Made by a program: the position numbers and the translations under genes. A model generated the notes under the pieces. That model was not told where the DNA came from, made no database searches, and saw only the letters and a list, made by a program, of their open reading frames with translations. A stretch of DNA of 64,000 bases, taken from contig NZ_CP017990.1 of the NCBI RefSeq assembly GCF_002208095.1, positions 558,001 to 622,000 of the forward strand, read 5' to 3'. Source of the stretch: Enterobacter cloacae complex sp. ECNIH7. Lineage in GTDB: Bacteria > Pseudomonadota > Gammaproteobacteria > Enterobacterales > Enterobacteriaceae. Below are positions 31,586-39,384 of this stretch, piece after piece (position 1 is the first letter of the stretch; each line of letters starts with the position of its first letter).

Positions 31586-32662
31586 TTACTGATTCAATTC
31601 CTGCACCAACCTGGTATTGATATACAGCTTGTCGCGACCAACGCTCATTTCTTCCAGCACGCCTATCTCGACTAACTGTTTGAGATACGCTGATGCCGTC
31701 TGGCGTTTAGCGATACCTCGTTCAACAAGGTTATCGATCCGGCAATACGGTTGCGCATAGAGCACTTGGATGAGTTCATAGGTATAAATTTTTGGTAGCT
31801 TCTCACGTACATACTCGGTCGTTTCTGCCATCAATGCCCGAACAACCGCAATCTTGTCAGTCGTCCATCGGGACGTGTTTTCTACGGCCTCCAGCATAAA
31901 TAATATCCACGATTCCCAGTCTCCTTCTTCTGTTACCCTACGCAAGAGCATGTAGTAATCACTACGTCTCTCCAGAATAAAGCGGGACAGGTACAGGATA
32001 GGCAGTGAAAGTAATTCATTTTGAATCAGGTAAAGAATATTCAGGATACGACCTGTTCGTCCATTCCCGTCCGGAAAAGGGTGGATGCACTCAAATTGAT
32101 AGTGTGCAATAGCCATTTTCACCAATGGATCTAAATCATCATCGCCATGTATGAACTGCTCCCAGTTCGTCAATAAGTTACGGATAGTATCTTCACCCAC
32201 CGGGGGTGTATACACCACGCTGTTATTCTGATCGCGCAGTATCGTGCCCGGTGTTTTTCTTATATCGGTCTGAACTGCGCGTAATTTGGTACAGATAGCG
32301 ATTGCGGTGTTTGTGCAAAGTGGATAGGTCTCAAGATGGGTATAACCATCATAAAGCGCCGTACGATAGCGCAATGCTTCTTTGGTTGCTGGATCTGCTC
32401 CGTCTGCACGATCAGCATACTGAAAGAGCTGATCGCTGGTCGTTACGATATTCTCAATGCGTGAGGAATCTTTCGCTTCCAGCATCGGGAGAATGTTAAT
32501 CAACAATCCTTGATCGGGGATCAACTCACCCGCCGTTTTCAGCTCTGCAATTGCCGCGCGCGCATTTATACACGCTTTTAGTACATTGCGTGTTTCTATC
32601 TGCTGCAGATCAGGCGGCAGTTTTGGCAGATCATTGTAAGGGGCTTCGGGATTCCAGTTCAT
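31586..32662 (-). CDS. Fic-domain protein with inhibitory helix
   Basis: The 358-residue protein has an N-terminal Fic_N region and the Fic core with the full active-site motif HPFPDGNGRTGR (His194). A C-terminal winged helix starts near residue 305 and includes KRQTASAYLKQLVEIGVL. The motif SSRIEN (S66, E70) fits the autoinhibitory S/T-xxx-E-G/N helix of class II Fic enzymes. It would AMPylate a protein target; the winged helix suggests self-control at DNA. The upstream 70-bp repeats with palindromes are likely its control sites. It converges on hipB. Confidence 0.85.
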   Translation of the reverse strand: MNWNPEAPYNDLPKLPPDLQQIETRNVLKACINARAAIAELKTAGELIPDQGLLINILPMLEAKDSSRIENIVTTSDQLFQYADRADGADPATKEALRYRTALYDGYTHLETYPLCTNTAIAICTKLRAVQTDIRKTPGTILRDQNNSVVYTPPVGEDTIRNLLTNWEQFIHGDDDLDPLVKMAIAHYQFECIHPFPDGNGRTGRILNILYLIQNELLSLPILYLSRFILERRSDYYMLLRRVTEEGDWESWILFMLEAVENTSRWTTDKIAVVRALMAETTEYVREKLPKIYTYELIQVLYAQPYCRIDNLVERGIAKRQTASAYLKQLVEIGVLEEMSVGRDKLYINTRLVQELNQ

Positions 32663-32683
32663 ATGTTTATAAAAACCGATTTC

Positions 32684-32833
32684 ATCGACATATAGACATC
32701 ATATGTCGATGCTATAAGCATGTCACGGCATCATGTTTAAAAAATCGTGTTTTATCGACATATCGCCGCAACGTGTCGATGGCATAAACATGTTTTGGCT
32801 ATATGTTTAAAAAAAAGCTTTTTATCGACATAT
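32684..32833. repeat. 70-bp tandem repeats with palindromes upstream of fic
   Basis: The unit beginning ATCGACATAT recurs at 32684, 32754 and 32824, exactly 70 bp apart. In units 1 and 2 it forms palindromes with ATATGTCGAT (32701-32710) and ACGTGTCGAT (32771-32780) across a 7-bp spacer. Both units also end in ATGTTTAAAAAA-type runs. The third copy keeps only the left arm. The position at the fic start suggests operators; iterons or a partition-like site are alternatives. Confidence 0.75.
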
Positions 32834-32873
32834 CCTCAGACGCTTGGTGCAGACTATCTGGATTTGCCTGGGA

Positions 32874-32987
32874 AGAGACCTCACTACCTGAGATATATCG
32901 ACCTTTAAATGAGGTCTCTCGGCAAACCTTGTAACCGCAAAAAATGCCCCTATTTCATGGCTAATTAACCGCGAAATTCTAGCCATG
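32874..32987. repeat. Two perfect inverted repeats before the small ORF
   Basis: AGAGACCTCA (32874-32883) pairs with TGAGGTCTCT (32910-32919). CATGGCTA (32956-32963) pairs with TAGCCATG (32980-32987). The second overlaps the ribosome-binding site of the next gene. Such paired hairpins near the relaxase gene are also what an oriT can look like; there is no direct evidence. Confidence 0.5.
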
Positions 32988-33000
32988 GAGGAAACTACCG

Positions 33001-33267
33001 ATGTTACCCCGGACACACCGCCAGCTCGTAAGCGTTGAAGTGATGTGGCCTGCTCAGACGCTACCGCTTCCCCTGCAACAGGTAGTTGAAGCATTGAATC
33101 AGGGCGAAACGCCCGATCAGATTATTATCCGTATGAACCAGCAGGGCCTTCTGGCGTGGCGTGAGGATGCATCTGCGCAGGATATACACGATATCTTTCA
33201 GATACGGCTGGACAATCAGCATGAGGCGCGGTTTCTCTGCCGCTACGTTACTCTGCCGCTGCACTGA
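33001..33267 (+). CDS. Small conserved-type protein of the element, unknown
   Basis: The 88-residue soluble protein has GAGGAAAC before its ATG. It contains a short helical segment (LQQVVEALNQGETPDQIIIR) that resembles DNA-binding or toxin-antitoxin small proteins, but no family is recognised. Hairpins lie just upstream. It precedes the HNH nuclease on the same strand by 110 bases. Confidence 0.55.
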   Translation: MLPRTHRQLVSVEVMWPAQTLPLPLQQVVEALNQGETPDQIIIRMNQQGLLAWREDASAQDIHDIFQIRLDNQHEARFLCRYVTLPLH

Positions 33268-33378
33268 TGCCCGTATCCCGGTACTGCGAGATTGAAGAGT
33301 GCTGATTATCACCGGATAAATTAATATGCTATAAAATAAAGAGTTAGCATATGTCGTTTCAGGGATGATGAGTTGTAA

Positions 33379-34032
33379 ATGAAGAAGAAACTGCCAGACC
33401 AGCTTTCCAGGGAATGCATTATTGCGGCTATGCGCGCCTATGATGAAGGTGTACGCCACCAGTTCAGCGAGTCCCGGCTGTATGATGTGGTCTTTGAAGG
33501 GCGCAGTTATCCACCGAAAGCTATAGTCGGTATTGCTGCTTCAAATATGATAGGCGTTGAGTTTTCCCCTGAAGATTTTAGCGGTGGTATCAAGTCGAAA
33601 TGTGTCAAGTTGCTTACCGATCAAGGGTTTCAGATCGTTGAGAAAAATTTGGGTAACGAGCAGCCCGCCATCAGTATTTTTCCTGATGAACTGCCACCGC
33701 AGAGCGTATTTACTGAAGGTGCCGCTACGCAGGTAACGGTTAACCGCTATGAACGCGACCGTAAGGCCCGGCAGGCCGCATTAGCCTGGCATGGTTGCCT
33801 GTGCAAAGTATGCGGCATTGATATGATGAGGGTGTATGGTGAGATAGCAAAAGGTTTTATCCATATACACCACCTGATTCCGCTATCAGACATCAAAGAT
33901 AATTACTCTCTGGATCCCAAAAAAGATCTTATTCCCGTCTGCCCTAATTGCCACGCCATGTTGCATCGGCGTAATCCGCCTTTTTCGCCTGAAGAATTGA
34001 AATCAATTATTGAATATCATGCGGCTCTTTAG
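33379..34032 (+). CDS. HNH endonuclease with McrA-type N-terminal head
   Basis: The 217-residue protein has an N-terminal segment (residues 5-80, with GRSYPPKAIVGIAA) resembling the head domain found before HNH nucleases of the ScoMcrA type. The C-terminal HNH fold shows CKVCG, HIHHLIPLSD and CPNCHAMLHRR, giving a four-cysteine zinc site and the catalytic histidines. It is probably a type IV-like restriction enzyme acting on modified DNA. No methylase lies beside it. The ribosome-binding site is weak. Confidence 0.72.
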   Translation: MKKKLPDQLSRECIIAAMRAYDEGVRHQFSESRLYDVVFEGRSYPPKAIVGIAASNMIGVEFSPEDFSGGIKSKCVKLLTDQGFQIVEKNLGNEQPAISIFPDELPPQSVFTEGAATQVTVNRYERDRKARQAALAWHGCLCKVCGIDMMRVYGEIAKGFIHIHHLIPLSDIKDNYSLDPKKDLIPVCPNCHAMLHRRNPPFSPEELKSIIEYHAAL

Positions 34033-34087
34033 GTATTACAGCCCATTCGCTGTGGCTCGGTGGAAGAGAGTATTTTGATATAAATTG

Positions 34088-35677
34088 CTATTCGCGCAGC
34101 AACTTCAGCCACGGATTATTCACCGGCACTTTCTCCCCCAACACCTGCTTCGGATCTTTTATCAGAAACCCTTTCAACTGACTACTTTTCTTTTGTGGAA
34201 CCCGAACCTCGCAGGACCAGATAAAACTGTCATCATTACAGCGCAGGGCCAGCCCTGACTCCTGAAACATTCGCTGTGCCAGTTTCCAGCCGTCGCCGCT
34301 ATCGCCTGTGGTTTCTGCTGCGTATGTTTTAAAGATCCCCGGCGAAATCAAAAAAAGATGGTTTTCCACCACATGTACCTTGCCGTTCCGGGTATTCACC
34401 GTGGCTGAAGAACTGGTGTGGTTCTTCAGCCACTGCAGGAAATTATTATTGTCACCAAGCCTCGGGTCGTCTGCTATCTCCGGCAGCGGTTGAGTGGGAG
34501 CGCTAAGTTCAGGGACGGGTTCAGCTTCGCTTACCTGCGTCACATCACCGACAAAACAGGCGGGACGTTGTTCGCCTGGTTCCCATATTGCAGACGGCGT
34601 CAGGCGCAGCAGCGTCAGCGGTTCAACGGGCGACCAGCCCTTATCTGATCGGATAATGCAGCGCCAGATCGCTTTATCCTCATTGGCAACGATAAGCTGA
34701 TATGCCAGCAGTTCGTCAAACAGGCGGTTATTATTTTCCGGTACGCTGGCTACGCCATGCTGGAGCAGCCAGGCGCGAACCCGGTCGGCGGTGGTTTTGC
34801 TGATAAGCCACAGCGCATCCTCCGTCAACCAGCCATCTGATCCGCATTCGGGATTATTGAGCCGGTACTCGTTCTGTACCAGCGACCGTAAGGCTGTAAG
34901 AAGCTGCTGGGGAAAGGAAGAGGGCTTTTGTGCCAGCGCAGTTTTGATATCGCCGCCGAGGTATCGGGCGACAGAGGCTTTATCGGCCTGCTGTACCAGT
35001 TCCGCCAGCGCGCCAGCCCGTTCGTAGTGTCCGGTTATCTGATAAATCAGGGACGCAAAAACCGTGGGATATCCGGCCAGCCAGTCCAGTAATGGCGAGG
35101 GTATCAACTGATTAATCAGCATTGCGCTAGCCGCCGGATGCAGATGATAGTCGCGACCGTGGCTCTGGTACTGCCAGCGATAAGGCTGTGCCAGATTACC
35201 CTGCCACGGATGCCAGCGGGTGCCATCACGTTGATGAATCTCCATATCCACGGCGATTTTTCCCGTATCGTGCAGTAATGCCGCGCAGACCACCGCGACC
35301 GTCCATGCGCTGGCCTGCCGGGCCTGTTCTTCCGCACCCGCTTCCGGTGGCAGCAGATAACCCTGGCGCAACCGGATGGCATTGCAGGCAACTTCCAGCG
35401 AATGATCCAGCAACCCACCGGGAGTGGAATGGTGATGACTTTGTGAGGCGGGCAGCAGTTGTACCAACGCGGCGAAGCGATGAATCGCCGTGAGGATCCA
35501 GCTATCAAACAGGGTATCTGGCAGCGGGGTCAGTTGCCGTAACTGGTGCAAACAGGACTGACGTAACGGCTTCGCCAGCAACCGTTCTGCGGATTGTGGC
35601 GCAAACCAACCCTCCGGTAGCGCAGCGTCTGGCGCCGGTGGCTGGCTCTGGGATGGTCGTTGTAGCCACTTCAGCAT
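34088..35677 (-). CDS. MobH-family conjugative relaxase (TraI_2)
   Basis: The 529-residue protein nicks the element at oriT to start transfer. The N-terminal half has the MobH motifs: the His-rich HHHSTPGGLLDHSLEVA and HD signature LLHDTGKIAVD, both for metal binding. The C-terminal TraI_2_C-like domain ends near KVPVNNPWLKLL. GGGGA lies 4 bases before the chosen ATG (35677); an ATG 25 codons upstream is less likely. It stands apart from the secretion genes. oriT should be close, perhaps in 32.8-33.0 or 35.7-35.9 kb. Confidence 0.88.
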   Translation of the reverse strand: MLKWLQRPSQSQPPAPDAALPEGWFAPQSAERLLAKPLRQSCLHQLRQLTPLPDTLFDSWILTAIHRFAALVQLLPASQSHHHSTPGGLLDHSLEVACNAIRLRQGYLLPPEAGAEEQARQASAWTVAVVCAALLHDTGKIAVDMEIHQRDGTRWHPWQGNLAQPYRWQYQSHGRDYHLHPAASAMLINQLIPSPLLDWLAGYPTVFASLIYQITGHYERAGALAELVQQADKASVARYLGGDIKTALAQKPSSFPQQLLTALRSLVQNEYRLNNPECGSDGWLTEDALWLISKTTADRVRAWLLQHGVASVPENNNRLFDELLAYQLIVANEDKAIWRCIIRSDKGWSPVEPLTLLRLTPSAIWEPGEQRPACFVGDVTQVSEAEPVPELSAPTQPLPEIADDPRLGDNNNFLQWLKNHTSSSATVNTRNGKVHVVENHLFLISPGIFKTYAAETTGDSGDGWKLAQRMFQESGLALRCNDDSFIWSCEVRVPQKKSSQLKGFLIKDPKQVLGEKVPVNNPWLKLLRE

Positions 35678-35865
35678 ATTTCCCCTTTCCGGGCAGGCCC
35701 CTTTGCCCTTGTCGCCCTTCCTTTGCAGTGTCTCCCTTTGGGTCTTTTCCATACAGCAGGTTTTTTAAGTCTGCAGAGAATATTTAAGATTACCCAATAT
35801 TATGTTGGTTAATAAAACGATACAAAATATGTAGTTAATGCATGATGTCTTGTAGCGGTGAAAAC

Positions 35866-35915
35866 TTGCACAACTTTTCGATTTGATGTATTGTTTTAAT
35901 CGTGAAATCGAAAAG
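35866..35915 (+). promoter_or_regulatory. Promoter with overlapping operator for the DNA-binding protein
   Basis: TTGCAC (35866-35871), 17 bases and TATTGT (35889-35894) form a sigma-70 type promoter. A perfect 11-bp inverted repeat, CTTTTCGATTT (35874-35884) and AAATCGAAAAG (35905-35915), surrounds the -10. This fits autorepression by the gene that follows. Confidence 0.68.
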
Positions 35916-35924
35916 GAGGGTTTT

Positions 35925-36587
35925 ATGAATCCGACTACAGAAAAGCGACCTGTCTACCAGGACAATATGACTTCTGCTGCCAGACTCCAGAATTTTGTTC
36001 AGGAACTGGCTGATGACATCAGAGCAGGTAATACTCATGTTCGACAGGAAAGCATGGCTCAAACAGATGCGCTCTTTGCTGTCGATGCCATTTTGGGATA
36101 CCTGGCAAGCAGAGCTGAGCATAACCTGACGAAGGAAAAGAAAAGGCACCTTCGTCGCGTCCATAGCAAGGCCATGTTTCTTTCGCGGTTAGAGCGGGAT
36201 GGTGGGGTCTATTCTTCAGCAAAAGCCGCTGAAGTTTTAGGCCGTACAAAAACCACGGTGAAAAACTGGAAAGATAGTGGCCAATTACTTGCTGTAGAAA
36301 TTGATGGTGAGTTCTTTTATCCGGCGTTCCAGTTTACTGATGATGAACGGATCTCGGATCGAGGCGTTCTGAAAGGTCTGTCAGGCTTACTTAAGCAACT
36401 TAAAAATTTCAGTGACAGGATGCAATATTCTTTCTTTGTTGAGGAACGTAATACTGTGCTGAAGGGATTATCGCCAGCAGGTCGTACTTTTAATATTATC
36501 GAGATTCTTAAAGGGAATCCGGATGACGTCTTGATGGACGAGTTACATCGGCTTGCCCGCGTTTATGGTACGCAAGATGCCGCATAA
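35925..36587 (+). CDS. DNA-binding protein, probable antitoxin of the RES toxin
   Basis: The 220-residue protein has a central helix-turn-helix (YSSAKAAEVLGRTKTTVKNW). The C-terminal part (LSPAGRTFNIIEILKGNPDD) recalls, distantly, the toxin-binding part of Xre/MbcA/ParS antitoxins. GGAGGG precedes ATG 35925. It converges on the RES-domain gene 30 bases away; most Xre-RES pairs are in one operon with the antitoxin first. The pairing is inferred from adjacency and the RES partner. Confidence 0.62.
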   Translation: MNPTTEKRPVYQDNMTSAARLQNFVQELADDIRAGNTHVRQESMAQTDALFAVDAILGYLASRAEHNLTKEKKRHLRRVHSKAMFLSRLERDGGVYSSAKAAEVLGRTKTTVKNWKDSGQLLAVEIDGEFFYPAFQFTDDERISDRGVLKGLSGLLKQLKNFSDRMQYSFFVEERNTVLKGLSPAGRTFNIIEILKGNPDDVLMDELHRLARVYGTQDAA

Positions 36588-36617
36588 CAATGAAGGGGGT
36601 GCTTGCCCCCCCTTTTG

Positions 36618-37304
36618 TTATTCTTCGACCGATATGCCTAGATCCCAAGTAAGGATGTCGGCAGCCTCTTTACCATCATGCTCAAAGTCACTGAGGCGGG
36701 TCTGTTCTAGCGTTATGGCCATGCCCTGTCCAGATGGGTCGATATGCCAAAGCACCAGACATGATTCACCGGTTACGTTCGACGTATACTCCATACCGTC
36801 GAATCCTGCGTTGTGCGCTATGGTAGCCAGAAACTGTGTGACTTTACGAGAATCTGTTGTGACATCATGAATTTTTATAGATGTACGACTGACCAATTTG
36901 TTTACTTGCAGAATGTTAACGTCCTTTAAGATTGCTATTTTGCCAAGATAGTAATCTTCAAGGTCCGATTCTTTCATGGACACTTTGTTCTGAAACACTT
37001 CTTTCAACGACGTTCCTGGGGTGTAGGCCAAATACATCGAGCCATGTACACCGTCAGTCAGACTAAAACGGTAATCCGCACCGTTATGATTGAAAAAAAC
37101 GTTGCTTCCATTATGCTCACCGGGCTGGAGTCGGTACATCTCAGTATCTGCAGGAATTACCTTGCCACAGCGGTTAAGCGTTTTCTGGTCAAGGTTCCTG
37201 AATTTACTGAGTATGGCCTCGTCTAGTTTCTTCCGGGCTTTAATATCAGCATCGGTTTCAGTAGATTGGTTAGCGTCGTCGTTTAGGTTTTCCTCGTATG
37301 TCAT
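36618..37304 (-). CDS. RES-domain protein, probable NAD+-degrading toxin
   Basis: The 228-residue protein carries the RES fold. It shows an Arg in MYRLQPGE, a second Arg in DYRFSLTDGVHGSMYLA, the Glu in TSLKEVFQ, and a Ser in GESCLVLWHID. RES toxins phosphorolyse NAD+ and stop growth. An N-terminal acidic extension of about 45 residues precedes the domain. The gene is convergent with the likely antitoxin. Its upstream region (87 bp) ends at an IS3-family insertion, which may have changed its promoter. Confidence 0.72.
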   Translation of the reverse strand: MTYEENLNDDANQSTETDADIKARKKLDEAILSKFRNLDQKTLNRCGKVIPADTEMYRLQPGEHNGSNVFFNHNGADYRFSLTDGVHGSMYLAYTPGTSLKEVFQNKVSMKESDLEDYYLGKIAILKDVNILQVNKLVSRTSIKIHDVTTDSRKVTQFLATIAHNAGFDGMEYTSNVTGESCLVLWHIDPSGQGMAITLEQTRLSDFEHDGKEAADILTWDLGISVEE

Positions 37305-37409
37305 AGGCGAAATGCCCTCCTAATAAAAGTGGATTTAAATAAGCCATAGGCTTAACCTCCATTGATTTTGAATTTACCCTGACGAATTCTTTGAATCGCC
37401 ACGGATAAT

Positions 37410-38222
37410 CTAGACACTTCCGAGCCGTTGATAATACTGGTTTTCATATTCTGTCGGTGACATCTGTTCGCTAGAACCATGCCGACGCTTACTGTTATAA
37501 AACATTTCGATGTAATCAAAAATATCACTGCGGGCTTCTTCCCGCGTTCCGTAGATCTTTTTCTTTATCCGTTCACGTTTCAACAACTGGAAAAAACTTT
37601 CTGCAACCGCATTATCATGGCAGTTACCGCGACGGCTCATGCTACCCTCCAGGCCGTGTGATTTCAGGAACGACTGCCACTCATGGCTTGTGTACTGACT
37701 GCCCTGATCCGAATGAACCAGCACCTGTTTTTCGGGATTACGCCGCCATACAGCCATCAGCAGTGCGTTCAGGACAATGTCCTTTGTCATCCGGGATTGC
37801 ATGGACCAGCCGATAATTTTGCGTGAGAACAGATCAACAACAACGGCAAGATACAGCCAGCCTTCGTGGGTCCTGATGTAGGTTATGTCCGTTACCCAAC
37901 GCTCATCAGGAGCATCCGGATTGAACTGTCGCTGGAGCCTGTTGGGTGACACGATACTGGCCTCGCCTTTACGTGCCCGCGGGCTTCGGTATCCGACCTG
38001 AGCCTTTATTCCGACACGTTTCATCAGTCTCCAGACTCTGTTTACTCCGCACTGTTGCCCGCTGTCACGCAGATCCAGATGGATTTTGCGATAACCATAG
38101 ACGCATCCCGATTCCAGCCAGAACTGTTTAATCTGTCCTGTCAGTCTCAGGTCTGCCTGATGGCGTTGTGAATGCGGCTGCTGAAGCCAGGCGTAAAAAC
38201 CACTGGGATGAACATCCAGCAC
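37410..38222 (-). CDS. IS3-family transposase OrfB (DDE integrase domain)
   Basis: This frame gives 270 residues from its first ATG, but expression is expected mainly as an OrfAB fusion after a -1 shift. The rve domain shows the DDE triad: D in WVTDITYI, D in VHSDQGSQYTS, and E in NAVAESFFQLLK. An HTH_21-like N-terminal part includes YGYRKIHLDLRD. Confidence 0.92.
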   Translation of the reverse strand: MLDVHPSGFYAWLQQPHSQRHQADLRLTGQIKQFWLESGCVYGYRKIHLDLRDSGQQCGVNRVWRLMKRVGIKAQVGYRSPRARKGEASIVSPNRLQRQFNPDAPDERWVTDITYIRTHEGWLYLAVVVDLFSRKIIGWSMQSRMTKDIVLNALLMAVWRRNPEKQVLVHSDQGSQYTSHEWQSFLKSHGLEGSMSRRGNCHDNAVAESFFQLLKRERIKKKIYGTREEARSDIFDYIEMFYNSKRRHGSSEQMSPTEYENQYYQRLGSV

Positions 38223-38278
38223 CCGACAGAGCAGGCGAACAGGCCAGCAACAGGAGTTGTCACGGATAAAGGCGTACC

Positions 38279-38563
38279 TCAGTCGGACAGCTTTGCGAAG
38301 TACGCCGCGGCTTTTTTTAATATGTCCCGTTCGTCGGTAACCCGTTTCAGCTCTTTCTGGAGACGGCGGATCTCGGCCTGAGCATCTGACTGTTCTTTAT
38401 TAGTGGAAGAATCCGGACCGTACTTCTTTATCCAGGCATAAAGGCTGTGGGTGGTGATATCGAGACGTGTTGCAACGCTGGCAACAGAATAACCGCGATC
38501 AACAACCTGTTTGACTGCTTCAGTTTTAAACTCTTCAGGATAACGCTTACCGCTCATGGGCAC
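38279..38563 (-). CDS. IS3-family OrfA (helix-turn-helix) with frameshift site
   Basis: The 94-residue protein has an N-terminal helix-turn-helix (YSVASVATRLDITTHSLYAW) that binds the IS ends. A leucine-zipper-like helix follows. Near its end, A7G on the coding strand (38311-38318) is a standard slippery site for the -1 shift that makes the OrfAB transposase. Confidence 0.92.
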   Translation of the reverse strand: MPMSGKRYPEEFKTEAVKQVVDRGYSVASVATRLDITTHSLYAWIKKYGPDSSTNKEQSDAQAEIRRLQKELKRVTDERDILKKAAAYFAKLSD

Positions 38564-38820
38564 CTCTCTTTAAGTCATCTTAAATGACTCTGAGGTGTCT
38601 GTTAAACGCGTGGCGATTCACTTCGCGGGGCGTTTTATCCCATTGATGGGACACATAATTCTAACCCATAGTAGTTATCAATCAAGGGGAAGTGAGATGA
38701 GGCTTCATCGCAGGTATCACGAAAATGATAATGAATGCTGATAATTGTGTAGTGTCTAATCAAGAGGTGTTTCCGAAGCATAAAAAAAGTGGCCGATCAA
38801 AACCGGCCACTCCGTTTCAC

Positions 38821-39192
38821 TTACCACCAGGCATAAAACATCAGCCTGTCTCGCTCAAAATCAAACGTCTCCAGCGTCTCTTTCACCCAGTGGGTGACGG
38901 CGCGAACGTCTTTCCAGTAGTGTTCTCCATAATCGGTATATCCATAGAAAAAGCCGTCAATCGTGGGATAAACCGCGCCGCAGTTATCCGGCGTCAGGCT
39001 CTGTAGGTCGCTCAGAAGCGCCTGCAAATGTGCTTTGGTGACTTCTAACAGCACCTGGTTGCGCACCAGCCCAACGTGTTTATCCACCCATTTGAGTAAC
39101 GGGTTCACCTTGCGGAAATAACCCACTCTGGCGTACCGGCTTTCATCGGGCGCGTTTTTTGCCCGTTCGAAAAAGAAGATGTCGAGTCCCAT
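38821..39192 (-). CDS. Conserved-type small protein of the element, unknown
   Basis: The 123-residue soluble protein starts MGLDIFFFERA, with AGGAAC upstream. An in-frame ATG at 39216 is less likely. It is rich in aromatic residues (HYWKDVRAVTHWVKETL). I do not recognise a function. It lies 168 bases downstream of ardC on the same strand, in the accessory part of the element. Confidence 0.6.
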   Translation of the reverse strand: MGLDIFFFERAKNAPDESRYARVGYFRKVNPLLKWVDKHVGLVRNQVLLEVTKAHLQALLSDLQSLTPDNCGAVYPTIDGFFYGYTDYGEHYWKDVRAVTHWVKETLETFDFERDRLMFYAWW

Positions 39193-39216
39193 ACATTGTT
39201 CCTCATTCCCCTTCAT

Positions 39217-39384
39217 CCTTCAGGCCGCAGGTGCGTTGGCTTTCCTCGCTCATCCCGGTCACGTAGTTTGTCTACGCTCCCGGGGATTCGCTGCGTCGCC
39301 GCCTTCCTGCAACCCGAATGATTTTGGGGAATATTGAAGGGGAGCAACTTCCCGGCGGGGAAGACTCCCCGTGCGGGTGGGCTG
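39217..39384. other. Structured gap between ardC and the small gene
   Basis: A two-part hairpin (CCCGG-tca-CGTAG-tttgt-CTACG-ctc-CCGGG, 39254-39284) lies in a GC-rich stretch. Its wording resembles a repeated intergenic sequence I associate with enterobacterial genomes. It may be a terminator or a mobile repeat. Confidence 0.4.

Larger units (their letters stand above)
37392..38620 (-). mobile_element. IS3-family insertion sequence, intact
   Basis: The 1229-bp element has terminal repeats starting TGAATCGCCACG at both ends. A 3-bp target duplication CTT flanks it (37389-37391 and 38621-38623). It holds the two overlapping frames orfA and orfB of the IS3 family, probably the IS51 group. Both frames look whole and the TSD is perfect, so the insertion is fairly recent. 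Confidence 0.9.

Noticed and set aside
31567..31625. Start of a hipA gene after hipB
   Set aside because: Short frames after the hipB stop end within about twenty codons and do not resemble the HipA N-terminus. The Fic gene converges there.
32684..32833. CRISPR array
   Set aside because: The repeats are only three, are not separated by variable spacers, and are similar through most of the 70-bp unit; no cas genes are present. No CRISPR array was seen anywhere in the window.
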